A stretch of 11,995 bases of DNA from DASZMJ01 sp035551935 (GCA_035551935.1 DASZMJ010000432.1:1-11995); one strand, 5' to 3'. Counted from the stretch's first letter, positions 1-7,719 are shown. The notes: generated by a model not told the origin, from the letters alone. A program made the numbers and translations.

Positions 1-1
1 T

Positions 2-28
2 GGTGCGTCGTCGCGGACTCGACGCACC
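2..28. repeat. Palindromic hairpin downstream of the GH16 gene
   Basis: A perfect 9-bp inverted repeat, GGTGCGTCG (2-10) and CGACGCACC (20-28), encloses a 9-base loop. It lies about 25 bases past the stop of the minus-strand GH16 gene. Read on the minus strand it begins with TAGGGT (31 to 26). It could end transcription of that gene, but no T-run is visible before the window edge. It also resembles short dispersed palindromes with a TAGGGT head, and a related one lies at 11967-11986. Confidence 0.5.
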
Positions 29-52
29 CTAACAAGACGGATTCCGGGCCCA

Positions 53-1024
53 TCAGCGCGTCCCGAACGGCAGCTTGCCCGCGCCGCGGGGCCTGACGGG
101 GCCATAGCCGCCGACCTTGTCGTAGACGCGGACGTGGTCGACGAGCATCTCGGCGGGGAACGGCGTGGTCCTGTCGGGGTTGCCGAGGAAGCGGCCGCCG
201 ACGGCGAGGTTCATGATGAGGTAGAAGGGGCGGTCGAAGGGAGCGGGCCAGGGGTTGAGGTCGCCTTCGCGCGAGGGGTTCGCGCCGCGGCCGTCCGCGA
301 CCTTGTTGCTGCTCCACCAGAAGGTGCGGGTCGCGTACCTGTGGCCGTCGACGTACCACCGCAGCTCGCCGGGCTCCCACTCGAGGACGTAGTCGTGGAA
401 GTCGGCGATGGTGCCGTTGCTGGGGAAGACGTACTCGTCGCCCTCGTGGGTGTTGACCGGCCAGCGGCCGCCGAAGTGGAGGGTGCCGAGGATCTTCGAG
501 GGCTCCTGGCCGCGGGTTTCGAGGACATCGATCTCGCCCGAGGCGGCCCACGGGCCGTATTTCTCGTCCTGTGGCAGCATCCAGAGCGCCGGCCAGATCC
601 CCCGGCCGGTCGGCAGCTTGGCGCGGAACTCGAAGCGACCGTATGCCTTGGCGAACAGCGGCGTGCCGTCGCGCTTGCGGGTCTTGAGCCTGGCCGAGGT
701 GTAGCCGAACCCCTGGATCGACTCCTTCAGGGCCCGGATGTGGAGCATGCCGTCGCGGACGAAGGCGTTCTCGGGCTCGCGGGTGTAGGACTCGAGCTCG
801 TCGTTGCCCCAGCCGGCGACCCAGGTGTTGGCGTCGTAGTTATAGAAGCCGTTGCCGAGGTCGTAGTCCCACTTCGAGCGGTCGATGGCCTTGCCGTCGA
901 ACTCGTCGCTCCAGACGAGCTTCCAGCCCGGCGCCTTCGGCTCGGCCTCCCCGCCCCCGGCCATGCCGAGCCCCGCGACGGTCCCGAGGACCGCGATCCA
1001 CCACCAATGTCGGCGATCCTTCAC
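53..1024 (-). CDS. Secreted GH16 family endo-beta-glucanase (laminarinase-like)
   Basis: Predicted glycoside hydrolase of family 16, a retaining enzyme that cuts beta-1,3 or mixed beta-1,3/1,4 glucans outside the cytoplasm. The 323-residue product opens with a basic, hydrophobic leader (about residues 1-28, ending near GGGEAEP), consistent with Sec export. The GH16 jelly-roll starts at WSDEFDG (38-44). The signature EIDVLE lies at 164-169: E164 is the expected nucleophile, D166 the assisting acid and E169 the acid/base. The one-residue insertion in this motif is the laminarinase-type form. Other family marks are GRGIWPALWMLP (140-151) and the C-terminal strand DHVRVYD (296-302). The GTG start is chosen because GAGGGGGA lies just upstream and the leader follows at once; the longer frame to 1141 adds 39 leader-less residues. 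Substrate is not decided by the sequence; licheninase or agarase/carrageenase-type relatives remain possible. Confidence 0.9.
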   Translation of the reverse strand: MKDRRHWWWIAVLGTVAGLGMAGGGEAEPKAPGWKLVWSDEFDGKAIDRSKWDYDLGNGFYNYDANTWVAGWGNDELESYTREPENAFVRDGMLHIRALKESIQGFGYTSARLKTRKRDGTPLFAKAYGRFEFRAKLPTGRGIWPALWMLPQDEKYGPWAASGEIDVLETRGQEPSKILGTLHFGGRWPVNTHEGDEYVFPSNGTIADFHDYVLEWEPGELRWYVDGHRYATRTFWWSSNKVADGRGANPSREGDLNPWPAPFDRPFYLIMNLAVGGRFLGNPDRTTPFPAEMLVDHVRVYDKVGGYGPVRPRGAGKLPFGTR

Positions 1025-1069
1025 GGCGTGTTCCCCCTCAACGGATGACCCTGCCGATCGTGCCCCCCG

Positions 1070-1098
1070 ATTGGACCGCCCCTTCCCCACCCGGTCAA
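1070..1098 (-). promoter_or_regulatory. Candidate sigma70-like promoter for the GH16 gene
   Basis: On the minus strand TTGACC (1098-1093) and TCCAAT (1075-1070) are 17 bases apart. This would give a leader of about 40 bases before the GTG at 1024. The -35 fits well, but the -10 matches only 4 of 6 and lacks the usual second-position A, so this is tentative. Confidence 0.35.
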
Positions 1099-1156
1099 GC
1101 GGGCGGGCTCCGGCTGTCGCTCTGTACTCGTCCCCCCGCACGTTTTCCCCCCGTCG

Positions 1157-1191
1157 TTGACATTTCCAAGCCGGCGCCCGATCGTTACAAT
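1157..1191 (+). promoter_or_regulatory. Possible promoter elements upstream of miaB
   Basis: A perfect TTGACA (1157-1162) and a good -10-like TACAAT (1186-1191) lie upstream of miaB, but 23 bases separate them, too many for a standard sigma70 promoter. TTTCCA (1164-1169) would give a 16-base spacing with a poorer -35. The leader to the ATG at 1312 would be about 115 bases and very C-rich. The whole 1025-1311 interval between the two divergent genes shows no other convincing gene. Confidence 0.35.
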
Positions 1192-1311
1192 GGCCGTTGG
1201 CTACGACGAGGACGTTGCGATCGTTCCGGCCCAGAAGACGAAGGACCCACCCCCGCCCCGCCCCGCGATGGCGCCGCGACCGGCAACGCCCGAGCGCAGG
1301 AGCCCCCCACG

Positions 1312-2751
1312 ATGGCCGACCCGAAGGCCCCCGCCGCCGCGAAGAAGACGCTTTATATCGAGACGGTCGGCTGCCAGATGAACGTGCTCGACAGCGAGCT
1401 CGTCGTGGGCATGCTGCGCGATGAAGGCTACGAGCTGACCGACGACATCGACCGGGCCGACACGATCCTCTACAACACCTGCTCGGTCCGCCAGCACGCC
1501 GAGGACAAGATCTATAGCGCGCTCGGCCGCATCCGGCGGCTGAAGGAGCGGAAGCCCGAGGTCGCCATCGGCGTGCTCGGCTGCATGGCGCAGAAGGACC
1601 AGGGCCAGATCCTCCGCCGGGCGCCGCACGTCGACGTCGTCATCGGCCCGGGGCAGCTCGCGAGGGTCCCGGAGCTGCTCGCGAAGGCCAAGGACGAGTC
1701 GAAGCCCCAGATGGCCGTCAGCCTGCCGCGGAACGCCGGCACGCGCGACGCGGTCACGGCCAGCTTCGCCGAGTACGACCCGCTCCGCGACCCCGAGATG
1801 CGGCCGAGCCCGTTCCAGGCGTACCTCCGGATCATGATGGGCTGCGACAAGTTCTGCACCTACTGCGTCGTCCCCGCCGTCCGCGGCCCCGAGCAGAGCC
1901 GCCCCCCCGACGCCATCGTCGCCGAGGGGCGCCGGCTCGTCGACCAGGGGGTCGTCGAGATCACCCTCCTCGGCCAGACCGTCAACAGCTACAAGTACAA
2001 GGATGGCGATGGACGGACGACCCGACTCTCCGACCTCCTCGCCCGCCTCCACGACATCGACGGATTGAGGCGCCTGAAGTTCATCACGAACTTCCCCAAC
2101 GACATGACCGACGACCTCCTCGCGGCCGTGCGCGATTTGCCGAAAGTGAGCCGATATTTGCACGTCCCTGCGCAAAGCGGCTGCGACGATGTCCTGGCGC
2201 GGATGAAGCGGCTCTACACGGTCGCCCTGTATGATGAGATGTTGGACCGGATTCGCGAGACGATCCCCGGCTCCGCCGTGTCGAGCGACTTCATCGTCGG
2301 CTTCTGCGGCGAGTCGGAGGCGTCGTTCGAGAAGTCCCTCGCATTAGTCGAGCGGGCGCGGTTCAAGAATAGCTTCATCTTCAAGTACAGCCCGAGGACG
2401 GGCACGAAGGCCGATTCGCTGTACGCCGACGACGTGCCCGAGGATGTGAAGCGGCGGCGGAACAACGCGCTCCTGGCGGCGCAGACGGCGATCAGCCTCG
2501 AGGACAATCAGGGCTTCGTCGGCAAGGCGGTCGAGGTGCTCGTCGAGGGGCCGAGCAAGGCGTCGAAGGGGGACGAGGCGCGGGGCCCGGGGCCGTTGCA
2601 GTTGACGGGGAGGACGTGGTGCGACCGGATCGTCGTCTTCGACGGCAACGAGCGGCAGGTCGGCCGGTTCGCGCGGGTGGTCATCGAGCGTGCCAGCGCC
2701 GTGACCCTCTTCGGCGCGGTCGAGACGATCGAGCGGGGGGCCTCGGCTTGA
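1312..2751 (+). CDS. miaB: tRNA-2-methylthio-N6-dimethylallyladenosine synthase MiaB
   Basis: Radical-SAM methylthiotransferase that turns i6A37 into ms2i6A37 next to the anticodon of tRNAs reading UNN codons. The 479-residue product has the full layout. The N-terminal MTTase domain (about 12-130) carries C21 (TVGCQMN), C57 (NTCSVR) and C91 (LGCMAQ), which bind the auxiliary 4Fe-4S cluster. The radical-SAM core has C178, C182 and C185 (GCDKFCTYC), followed by VVPAVRG. A TRAM RNA-binding domain occupies about 400-472 (GFVGKAVEVLVEG to LFGAV). The ATG at 1312 has AGGAG (1298-1302) nine bases upstream and sits where the MTTase domain begins; the open frame back to 1045 is Pro/Arg-rich and unlikely to be coding. 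Several core motifs are variant: TNFPND where TSHP is usual, HVPAQSGCD where HLPVQSGSD is usual, and VGFCGES where VGFPGET is usual. First gene of the apparent operon; its stop overlaps the next start. Confidence 0.95.
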   Translation: MADPKAPAAAKKTLYIETVGCQMNVLDSELVVGMLRDEGYELTDDIDRADTILYNTCSVRQHAEDKIYSALGRIRRLKERKPEVAIGVLGCMAQKDQGQILRRAPHVDVVIGPGQLARVPELLAKAKDESKPQMAVSLPRNAGTRDAVTASFAEYDPLRDPEMRPSPFQAYLRIMMGCDKFCTYCVVPAVRGPEQSRPPDAIVAEGRRLVDQGVVEITLLGQTVNSYKYKDGDGRTTRLSDLLARLHDIDGLRRLKFITNFPNDMTDDLLAAVRDLPKVSRYLHVPAQSGCDDVLARMKRLYTVALYDEMLDRIRETIPGSAVSSDFIVGFCGESEASFEKSLALVERARFKNSFIFKYSPRTGTKADSLYADDVPEDVKRRRNNALLAAQTAISLEDNQGFVGKAVEVLVEGPSKASKGDEARGPGPLQLTGRTWCDRIVVFDGNERQVGRFARVVIERASAVTLFGAVETIERGASA

Positions 2752-3503
2752 GCAAGCACGGCAACGGCGAGACCCTGGCCGACTGCGTCGGGCGGTGGGC
2801 GGACGCGGTCGGGATCGCGCCGGCGTTCCTGCCCGGCCCGGCCGCCTTGCGGCGGCTCTTCCGCGGCAGCGGCGACGTCTGCCGACCGCCGGCCGACCCG
2901 TCGGCGGTCGCCGCGTGGGAGCGTCGTCACGGCTTCCGGCTCCCGGACTCCCTGCGGGCCTGGCTGCTCGCCTCGGACGGCCTCTATCGCGGCGCCCCGC
3001 TGATCCACCCGCTGACGGCGATCGGGCCGATGATCCCGTTCGCGCGGGTGCCGGGCCTGTTCGTGCAGCCGGAGAGCTGGTTCGAGCTGGGCAACCCCGG
3101 CACCGAGACCGTCTGCATCGACCTCGGCTACGCCTGGCCGGGCCCCGGCGGAGATTGCCCGATCTTCTCCTCGGGCGACGACCTCCGCGGCAGCACCCCG
3201 CGGCTGATCGCGCCGGGGTTCTCGAGCTGGCTCGTCCGGTTGCTCCGCGAAGGGGGCCGCGAATACTGGCTCGACCCCGGCTTCGAGGCGCTCGGCGACC
3301 CCTGGCGCGAGCACCGCGACCGCGCGCCGATCCCCCCCCTGCCCGACAGGCTCCGCCCCTGGGCGTCGCGGGTCCGGCCGTTGATGCGACCGGGGGCCGA
3401 CGACCGCACGATCGCCACGAGCCTCGGCATCAGCCGCGGCGACGTCGAGGCCCTCTTCCGCCACCTCCAGCACGATCCCGCGGGGGCGTCGCCGGGCCCC
3501 TGA
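2748..3503 (+). CDS. SMI1/KNR4-like protein with C-terminal HTH-like segment
   Basis: A 251-residue cytoplasmic protein with no signal peptide or membrane segment. Residues about 50-175 fit the SMI1/KNR4 (SUKH) fold: the opening helix AVAAWERRHGFRLPDSLRAW resembles the family pattern in which an acidic/amphipathic helix leads into LPxxxxxxL, followed by an LLASDGLYR turn, a middle with strands, and a closing IAPGFSSWLVRLL helix. Residues about 205-243 (RPLMRPGADDRTIATSLGISRGDVEALFRHL) read like a helix-turn-helix with the turn at LGIS. SUKH proteins include toxin-immunity partners and regulatory scaffolds; no toxin is nearby, so an immunity role is not supported here. The start is inferred: TTG at 2748 overlaps the miaB stop (TTGA), no ATG or GTG lies in frame nearby, and GGGGGG lies upstream. 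It ends 30 bases before glnE. The family assignment is moderate and the HTH weaker. Confidence 0.7.
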   Translation: MSKHGNGETLADCVGRWADAVGIAPAFLPGPAALRRLFRGSGDVCRPPADPSAVAAWERRHGFRLPDSLRAWLLASDGLYRGAPLIHPLTAIGPMIPFARVPGLFVQPESWFELGNPGTETVCIDLGYAWPGPGGDCPIFSSGDDLRGSTPRLIAPGFSSWLVRLLREGGREYWLDPGFEALGDPWREHRDRAPIPPLPDRLRPWASRVRPLMRPGADDRTIATSLGISRGDVEALFRHLQHDPAGASPGP

Positions 3504-3533
3504 TCGACCCGACTCGGACGGATTCGCCATGCC

Positions 3534-6500
3534 ATGCCCGACACCGCCGAGCAGGACACCGAGCGGCTGACCACCCTGCTCGCCGAGCCGGAATCGGGCC
3601 GGCGTTGGCTGTCGGCCCTCGGCGTGCGCGACCCGGATCGCGGGTTCCGCGACCTCCGCGACATCGCCGCGCGCGGCGTGCCGGCGGATCGACTCGCCGA
3701 GCTGGCGCGGCAGCTCTGGCGGCTCCTGCCGGCGTGCCCCGACCCGGGCATGGCCTTGACGAACCTCGAGCGGTTCGTCGCCGCGACGGTCTCCCCCGCG
3801 GCGACCGTCGCCGGCCTGGTCGAGGTGCCGAGGACGACCGAGATCCTGATCCAGATCTTCAGCACGAGTCAATACTTCAGCGACCTCCTCATCCGCGACC
3901 CCTCCTGGCTCGACTGGCTCCGCGCCGGCGCCGGCCGCCGCGACGCGACGGCGCTCGTCGACGACCTCTGGGCCGACCTCCGGCTCGCCGACGGCGACGA
4001 CGCCCTCCGCCTCGCCCTGCGTCGGTTCCGGCGCCGGGAACTCCTCCGGATCGGCTACAACGACATCGTCCGCGACTTCCCGCTCGAAGACACCACGCTC
4101 GACCTCTCGCACCTGGCCGACGCCTGCGTCGAGGCCGCCTACCGGCTGGCCTGGGAGCACGCCGTCCGCCGCCACGGCACCCCCCGGGGGCCCGACGGCC
4201 AGGCCGCGCGGTTCGTCGTCCTCGGGCTGGGGAAGCTCGGCGGCGCGGAATTGAATTATTCTTCGGATATTGATCTCATCTTTCTTTACGACGTCGAGGG
4301 GCAGGCCGACGGCCCCAGGAGGGTCTCCAACGCCGAGTTCTTCGCGCGGCTGGGGGGCGAGCTCGTCCGCCTGCTCGCCGACCACACGGCGCTGGGGCAG
4401 GCGTATCGCGTCGACATGCGTTTGCGTCCCGAAGGAGACCAGGGGCCGCTGGCGCGGTCGCTCGCGGCGACGCTCGGCTACTACGAGACGGCCGGCCGGA
4501 CCTGGGAGCGGCAGGCGTTGATCAAGTGTCGCCCCGTCGCCGGCGACGTGGGCCTCGGCCGCGACTTCGCGGCGGCGATCGCGCCGTTCGTGTACCGGCG
4601 CTACCTGGGGGCGACGGAGATCGGCGAGATCCAGGCGATGAAGCGCCGGATCGAGCACCGGACGGACTCGGCGGGCATGAGTGAGCTGGAGGTCAAGACC
4701 GGCCGCGGCGGCATCCGCGACGTCGAGTTCGTCGTCCAGTTCCTCCAGCTCCTGCACGGCGGCGGCCTGCCCGAGGTCCGGCACCCGAACACGCTGGCGG
4801 CGTTGTCGAAGCTCGAGGCCGTCGGCTGCGTCACGGCCGAGGAGCGCGGGATCATGGAGGAGACGTATCGCTTCCTCCGCCGCGTCGAGCACCGCCTCCA
4901 GACGATGTTCGACCGCCAGACCCACGAGCTGCCCCGGGGCCCCGAGGAGCTCCGCACGCTGGCCATCCGCATGGGATATCCGCCCGCCTCGCCCTGGGAG
5001 GACCGCGCCGGGCCCGCCGGGCGGTTCCTGGCCGATTATCGGTCGAAGACCGACCTGAACCGCCGCATCCTCAACCACCTGCTCCACGACGCCTTCCGCG
5101 ACGGCGACGGCACGCCCGCCGACCCGGTCGTCGACCTCGTGCTCGACCCGGCGCCGTCGGCCGACCTGATCGACGCGGCCCTGGCCCCGTACCCGTTCCG
5201 CGACCGCGCCACGGCGTACCGCAACCTGATGGCGCTCGCGCGCGAGGAGATCCCCTTCCTGTCGCAGGCCCGCTGCCGCCACTTCCTCGCGGCGATCGCG
5301 CCGCGGCTGCTCGCGGCCGTCGCCCGCGCGCCCGACCCCGACATGGCCCTGACGAACCTCGAAAAAGTCTCGGCCTCGCTCGGTGCCAAGGCGATCCTCT
5401 GGGAGCTATTCAGCGTCAACCCACCGACGCTGCGGTTGTTCGTGGAGTTATGTGCCACGAGTCAATTTCTTTCGGAAATCCTCATCAATAACCCAGGGAT
5501 GATCGACGATCTGATGGACTCGCTGGTCGTCGACCGGCCGCAGCCGGCGTCGGCGATCGTGGAGGAGCTGGCCGAGCTCTGCCGGGGCGCGGAGGACCTG
5601 GCGCCGATCCTCTTATCGTTCCGCAACAAGGAGTGGGTCCGGATCGGCACGCGGGACATCCTCGGCCGCGAGGGGAGCCGCGAGGTCACTCGCGAATTGG
5701 CCGACGTGGCCGGGGCGATCGTCGGCCAGGTCGCCCGCGACCAGGAGGCGCGCCGGATCGCCCGCTTCGGCCTGGCCCGACGGGCCGAGGACGGCCGCCG
5801 CGCGCGGTGGGCGATCCTCGGCCTGGGCAAGCTCGGCGGCCGCGAGCTGAACTATCACGGCGACCTCGACCTCGTCTTCCTCGCCGAGACCGCCGGCGCC
5901 ACCCGCGGGGGGGCCGAGCCGGTCTCGAACGAGCGCTTCTTCGCCGACGTCGCCCGCCGCGTCCTCAAGGCCCTCGCCGGCAACGGCTCGGGCCGATTGT
6001 ACGACGCCGACGCCCGCCTGAGACCGCACGGCGCGTCGGGGCCGCTGGTCGTGCCGCTTGACGCCTTCGTCTCGTATTATCGATCGTCGGCGCAGCCCTG
6101 GGAGCGGCTGGCGTTGACCCGCGCCCGCATCCTGTTCGCCCGCGGCGACTTCGGCCGCGAGGTCGCCGCCGCGATCCGGGAGCTGCTGATGCTGCCCGTC
6201 GACACGACGGCCCTGGCCCGCGACGTGCAGGCGATGCGGGCGAGGCTAGAGGCCTCATGCGCGCCGGGCGATTTGAAGCGCGGGGTGGGCGGGTCGGTGG
6301 ACATCGAGTTCCTCGTGCAGTACCTCCAGCTCGTCCATGCCCGCGAGCGGCCCGAGGTGCTCCGGCCGAACGTCTGGGAGGCGCTCGACGCCCTCCGCCG
6401 CGCCGGGGTGCTCGGCCGCGGCGAGCACGCCGAGCTGCGCGACGCCTACGACTTCCTGCGGACCGTCGAGGGCCGCCTCCGACTGGTCCACAACCGGACC

Positions 6501-6698
6501 GGCGTCGAGCCGCCGGAGGCCCCCGAGGAGCTGGCGCGGCTGGCACGGCGGCTGAATTATGAGTCCAGCGACCCCCGCGCCGCGGCCGATGCTTTCCGGG
6601 CCGATGCGGCCCGGCATGCGGCGCGCGCCCGCGCCTTGTTCCGACGCCACGTCGGCGGCGCGGCCGCCGAAGTCCCGAGCCGACAGGCGACGCCATGA
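3534..6698 (+). CDS. glnE: Bifunctional glutamine synthetase adenylyltransferase/adenylyl-removing enzyme GlnE
   Basis: GlnE adenylylates glutamine synthetase, lowering its activity when nitrogen is ample, and removes the AMP when nitrogen is short; in known systems a PII protein directs it. The 1054-residue product is longer than E. coli GlnE (about 946) but keeps both nucleotidyltransferase lobes. The N-terminal lobe has GLGKLGG (231-237) with D245 and D247 (SSDIDL) and a third acid, D294, in VDMRLRPEG. The C-terminal lobe has GLGKLGG (763-769), D777 and D779 (HGDLDL) and D826 in ADARLRPHG. Helical linkers follow each (VKTGRGGIRDVEFVVQFLQL near 387-406; VGGSVDIEFLVQYLQL near 918-933). Internal duplication is plain: MALTNLE recurs at 73-79 and 604-610, and TSQ(Y/F)(F/L)S at 111 and 642. 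All catalytic acids are kept in both lobes, so both activities are expected. The start is ATG 3534; an out-of-frame ATG at 3529 is closer to the weak GGACGGA. Third gene of the operon. Confidence 0.95.
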   Translation: MPDTAEQDTERLTTLLAEPESGRRWLSALGVRDPDRGFRDLRDIAARGVPADRLAELARQLWRLLPACPDPGMALTNLERFVAATVSPAATVAGLVEVPRTTEILIQIFSTSQYFSDLLIRDPSWLDWLRAGAGRRDATALVDDLWADLRLADGDDALRLALRRFRRRELLRIGYNDIVRDFPLEDTTLDLSHLADACVEAAYRLAWEHAVRRHGTPRGPDGQAARFVVLGLGKLGGAELNYSSDIDLIFLYDVEGQADGPRRVSNAEFFARLGGELVRLLADHTALGQAYRVDMRLRPEGDQGPLARSLAATLGYYETAGRTWERQALIKCRPVAGDVGLGRDFAAAIAPFVYRRYLGATEIGEIQAMKRRIEHRTDSAGMSELEVKTGRGGIRDVEFVVQFLQLLHGGGLPEVRHPNTLAALSKLEAVGCVTAEERGIMEETYRFLRRVEHRLQTMFDRQTHELPRGPEELRTLAIRMGYPPASPWEDRAGPAGRFLADYRSKTDLNRRILNHLLHDAFRDGDGTPADPVVDLVLDPAPSADLIDAALAPYPFRDRATAYRNLMALAREEIPFLSQARCRHFLAAIAPRLLAAVARAPDPDMALTNLEKVSASLGAKAILWELFSVNPPTLRLFVELCATSQFLSEILINNPGMIDDLMDSLVVDRPQPASAIVEELAELCRGAEDLAPILLSFRNKEWVRIGTRDILGREGSREVTRELADVAGAIVGQVARDQEARRIARFGLARRAEDGRRARWAILGLGKLGGRELNYHGDLDLVFLAETAGATRGGAEPVSNERFFADVARRVLKALAGNGSGRLYDADARLRPHGASGPLVVPLDAFVSYYRSSAQPWERLALTRARILFARGDFGREVAAAIRELLMLPVDTTALARDVQAMRARLEASCAPGDLKRGVGGSVDIEFLVQYLQLVHARERPEVLRPNVWEALDALRRAGVLGRGEHAELRDAYDFLRTVEGRLRLVHNRTGVEPPEAPEELARLARRLNYESSDPRAAADAFRADAARHAARARALFRRHVGGAAAEVPSRQATP

Positions 6699-7717
6699 CG
6701 ACCCACGATCGCCAGCCTCGCCCCCGCGCCCGATTCGGCACCCTCCTGCGGTTCGCCGTCGCCTTCGGCCTGCTCGGCCTGGTCATGTACCTCAACCGCC
6801 GCGACCTCCGCGACGTCCTCTCCCGCTCCCCCGATTTCTCGCGACTCGCGGCGGCCTTCGGGCTCTACGCGCTGGGCGTCTGGCTCTCGTTCACCCGCTG
6901 GTACGTCCTCGCCCGTGCCCTGGGCTTGCCCTTGCCCTACATCGAGGCGGTGCGGCTCGGCTGCGTCGCCCACTTCTTCAACCTGATGCTCCCCGGTCAG
7001 GTCGGCGGCGACTTCGTCAAGGCCGCGTACCTGCTCAAGGCCGACGTCAAGCGCGGGCACGCGGTCGCGTCGATCGCCTTGAATATCCTCATGAACCTCC
7101 TCGGCCTCTTCGTGCTCGCCGTCGTCGCCGGCCTGCTCGCCTGGGGCCACCTCGAAGCCCCCGGCCGCCGATTGGTGGCATTGGCCGGCGTCTTCCTCGC
7201 GGCGACGCTCGCGCTGATCGCCCTCGGCCTGACGCCCGGCTTCTATCGCCTCCTCGGCCGTCGCCGCAAGCGCCCCGGTCGGCTCGCCGAGTGGGCCGAG
7301 GCCGCCGGCATCTTTCGGCGCCGGCCCCTGGTCTTGCTGGTCGCCGCGGCGATGGCCGCCCTCTCGCACGTCGGCAACATCCTCGCGTTCGCCCAGGTTG
7401 GCCGCGCGTTGTTCCCGAGCGTGCCGAGCCTCGCCGAGCACTTCCTCCTCGTCCCCCTGATCCTCTTCTCGACCGCGATCCCGCTGCCCCTCGGCGCCCT
7501 CGGCGCCAGCGAGGAGATCAGCGCCCAGCTCTTCCGCCTGGCGCACTATCAAGGGGGCGCCGTCGTGATGATCGGCTACCGCCTCATCCAGTACTCCGCC
7601 TGCCTCATCACCGGCTCCGTCTACCTCGCCAACCGCGGCCGTGTCCGCCTCCTCGTCGCCTCGACCGACCCCTCCTTCGACGACGAGCCCGCCGCCGCCG
7701 AGGCCCTCTCTTCCTAG
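6695..7717 (+). CDS. UPF0104/LPG-synthase-type integral membrane protein
   Basis: A 340-residue polytopic membrane protein of the lysylphosphatidylglycerol synthase transmembrane (UPF0104, AglD2/HpnL-like) superfamily. The family hallmark is the segment FFNLMLPGQVGGDFVKAAYLLK (about 94-115), with the invariant P-G-x-x-G-G-D core. A second conserved loop is PLPLGALGASEE (263-274). Hydrophobic stretches lie near 14-32, 50-72, 88-100, 125-150, 159-179, 210-236, 248-268 and 286-312, about seven to eight spans. The soluble C-terminal synthase domain of MprF is absent, so aminoacyl-lipid synthesis itself is unlikely; relatives act in lipid or hopanoid handling and glycolipid steps, and no substrate can be named. 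The ATG overlaps the glnE stop (ATGA), showing translational coupling. Last gene of the operon, followed after two bases by a short GC hairpin. Confidence 0.85.
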   Translation: MTTHDRQPRPRARFGTLLRFAVAFGLLGLVMYLNRRDLRDVLSRSPDFSRLAAAFGLYALGVWLSFTRWYVLARALGLPLPYIEAVRLGCVAHFFNLMLPGQVGGDFVKAAYLLKADVKRGHAVASIALNILMNLLGLFVLAVVAGLLAWGHLEAPGRRLVALAGVFLAATLALIALGLTPGFYRLLGRRRKRPGRLAEWAEAAGIFRRRPLVLLVAAAMAALSHVGNILAFAQVGRALFPSVPSLAEHFLLVPLILFSTAIPLPLGALGASEEISAQLFRLAHYQGGAVVMIGYRLIQYSACLITGSVYLANRGRVRLLVASTDPSFDDEPAAAEALSS

Positions 7718-7719
7718 CA

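Noticed and set aside
134..1048. Plus-strand open frame of 304 codons opposite the GH16 gene
   Set aside because: Val/Glu/Gly-rich shadow; the minus strand carries an intact GH16 catalytic motif.
1190..1381. Small upstream ORF starting at ATG 1190 before miaB
   Set aside because: The ATG overlaps the putative -10 element, so it would be outside the transcript, and the product is Pro/Arg low complexity.
2748..3503. Toxin-immunity pair built on the SUKH-like protein
   Set aside because: No toxin, secretion or Rhs-type gene is adjacent; neighbours are housekeeping genes.
2508..5282. Long minus-strand open frame of 924 codons
   Set aside because: It lies opposite miaB, the SMI1-like gene and glnE, is rich in Arg, Gly, Ala and Val without any domain, and is a typical shadow of GC-rich coding DNA.
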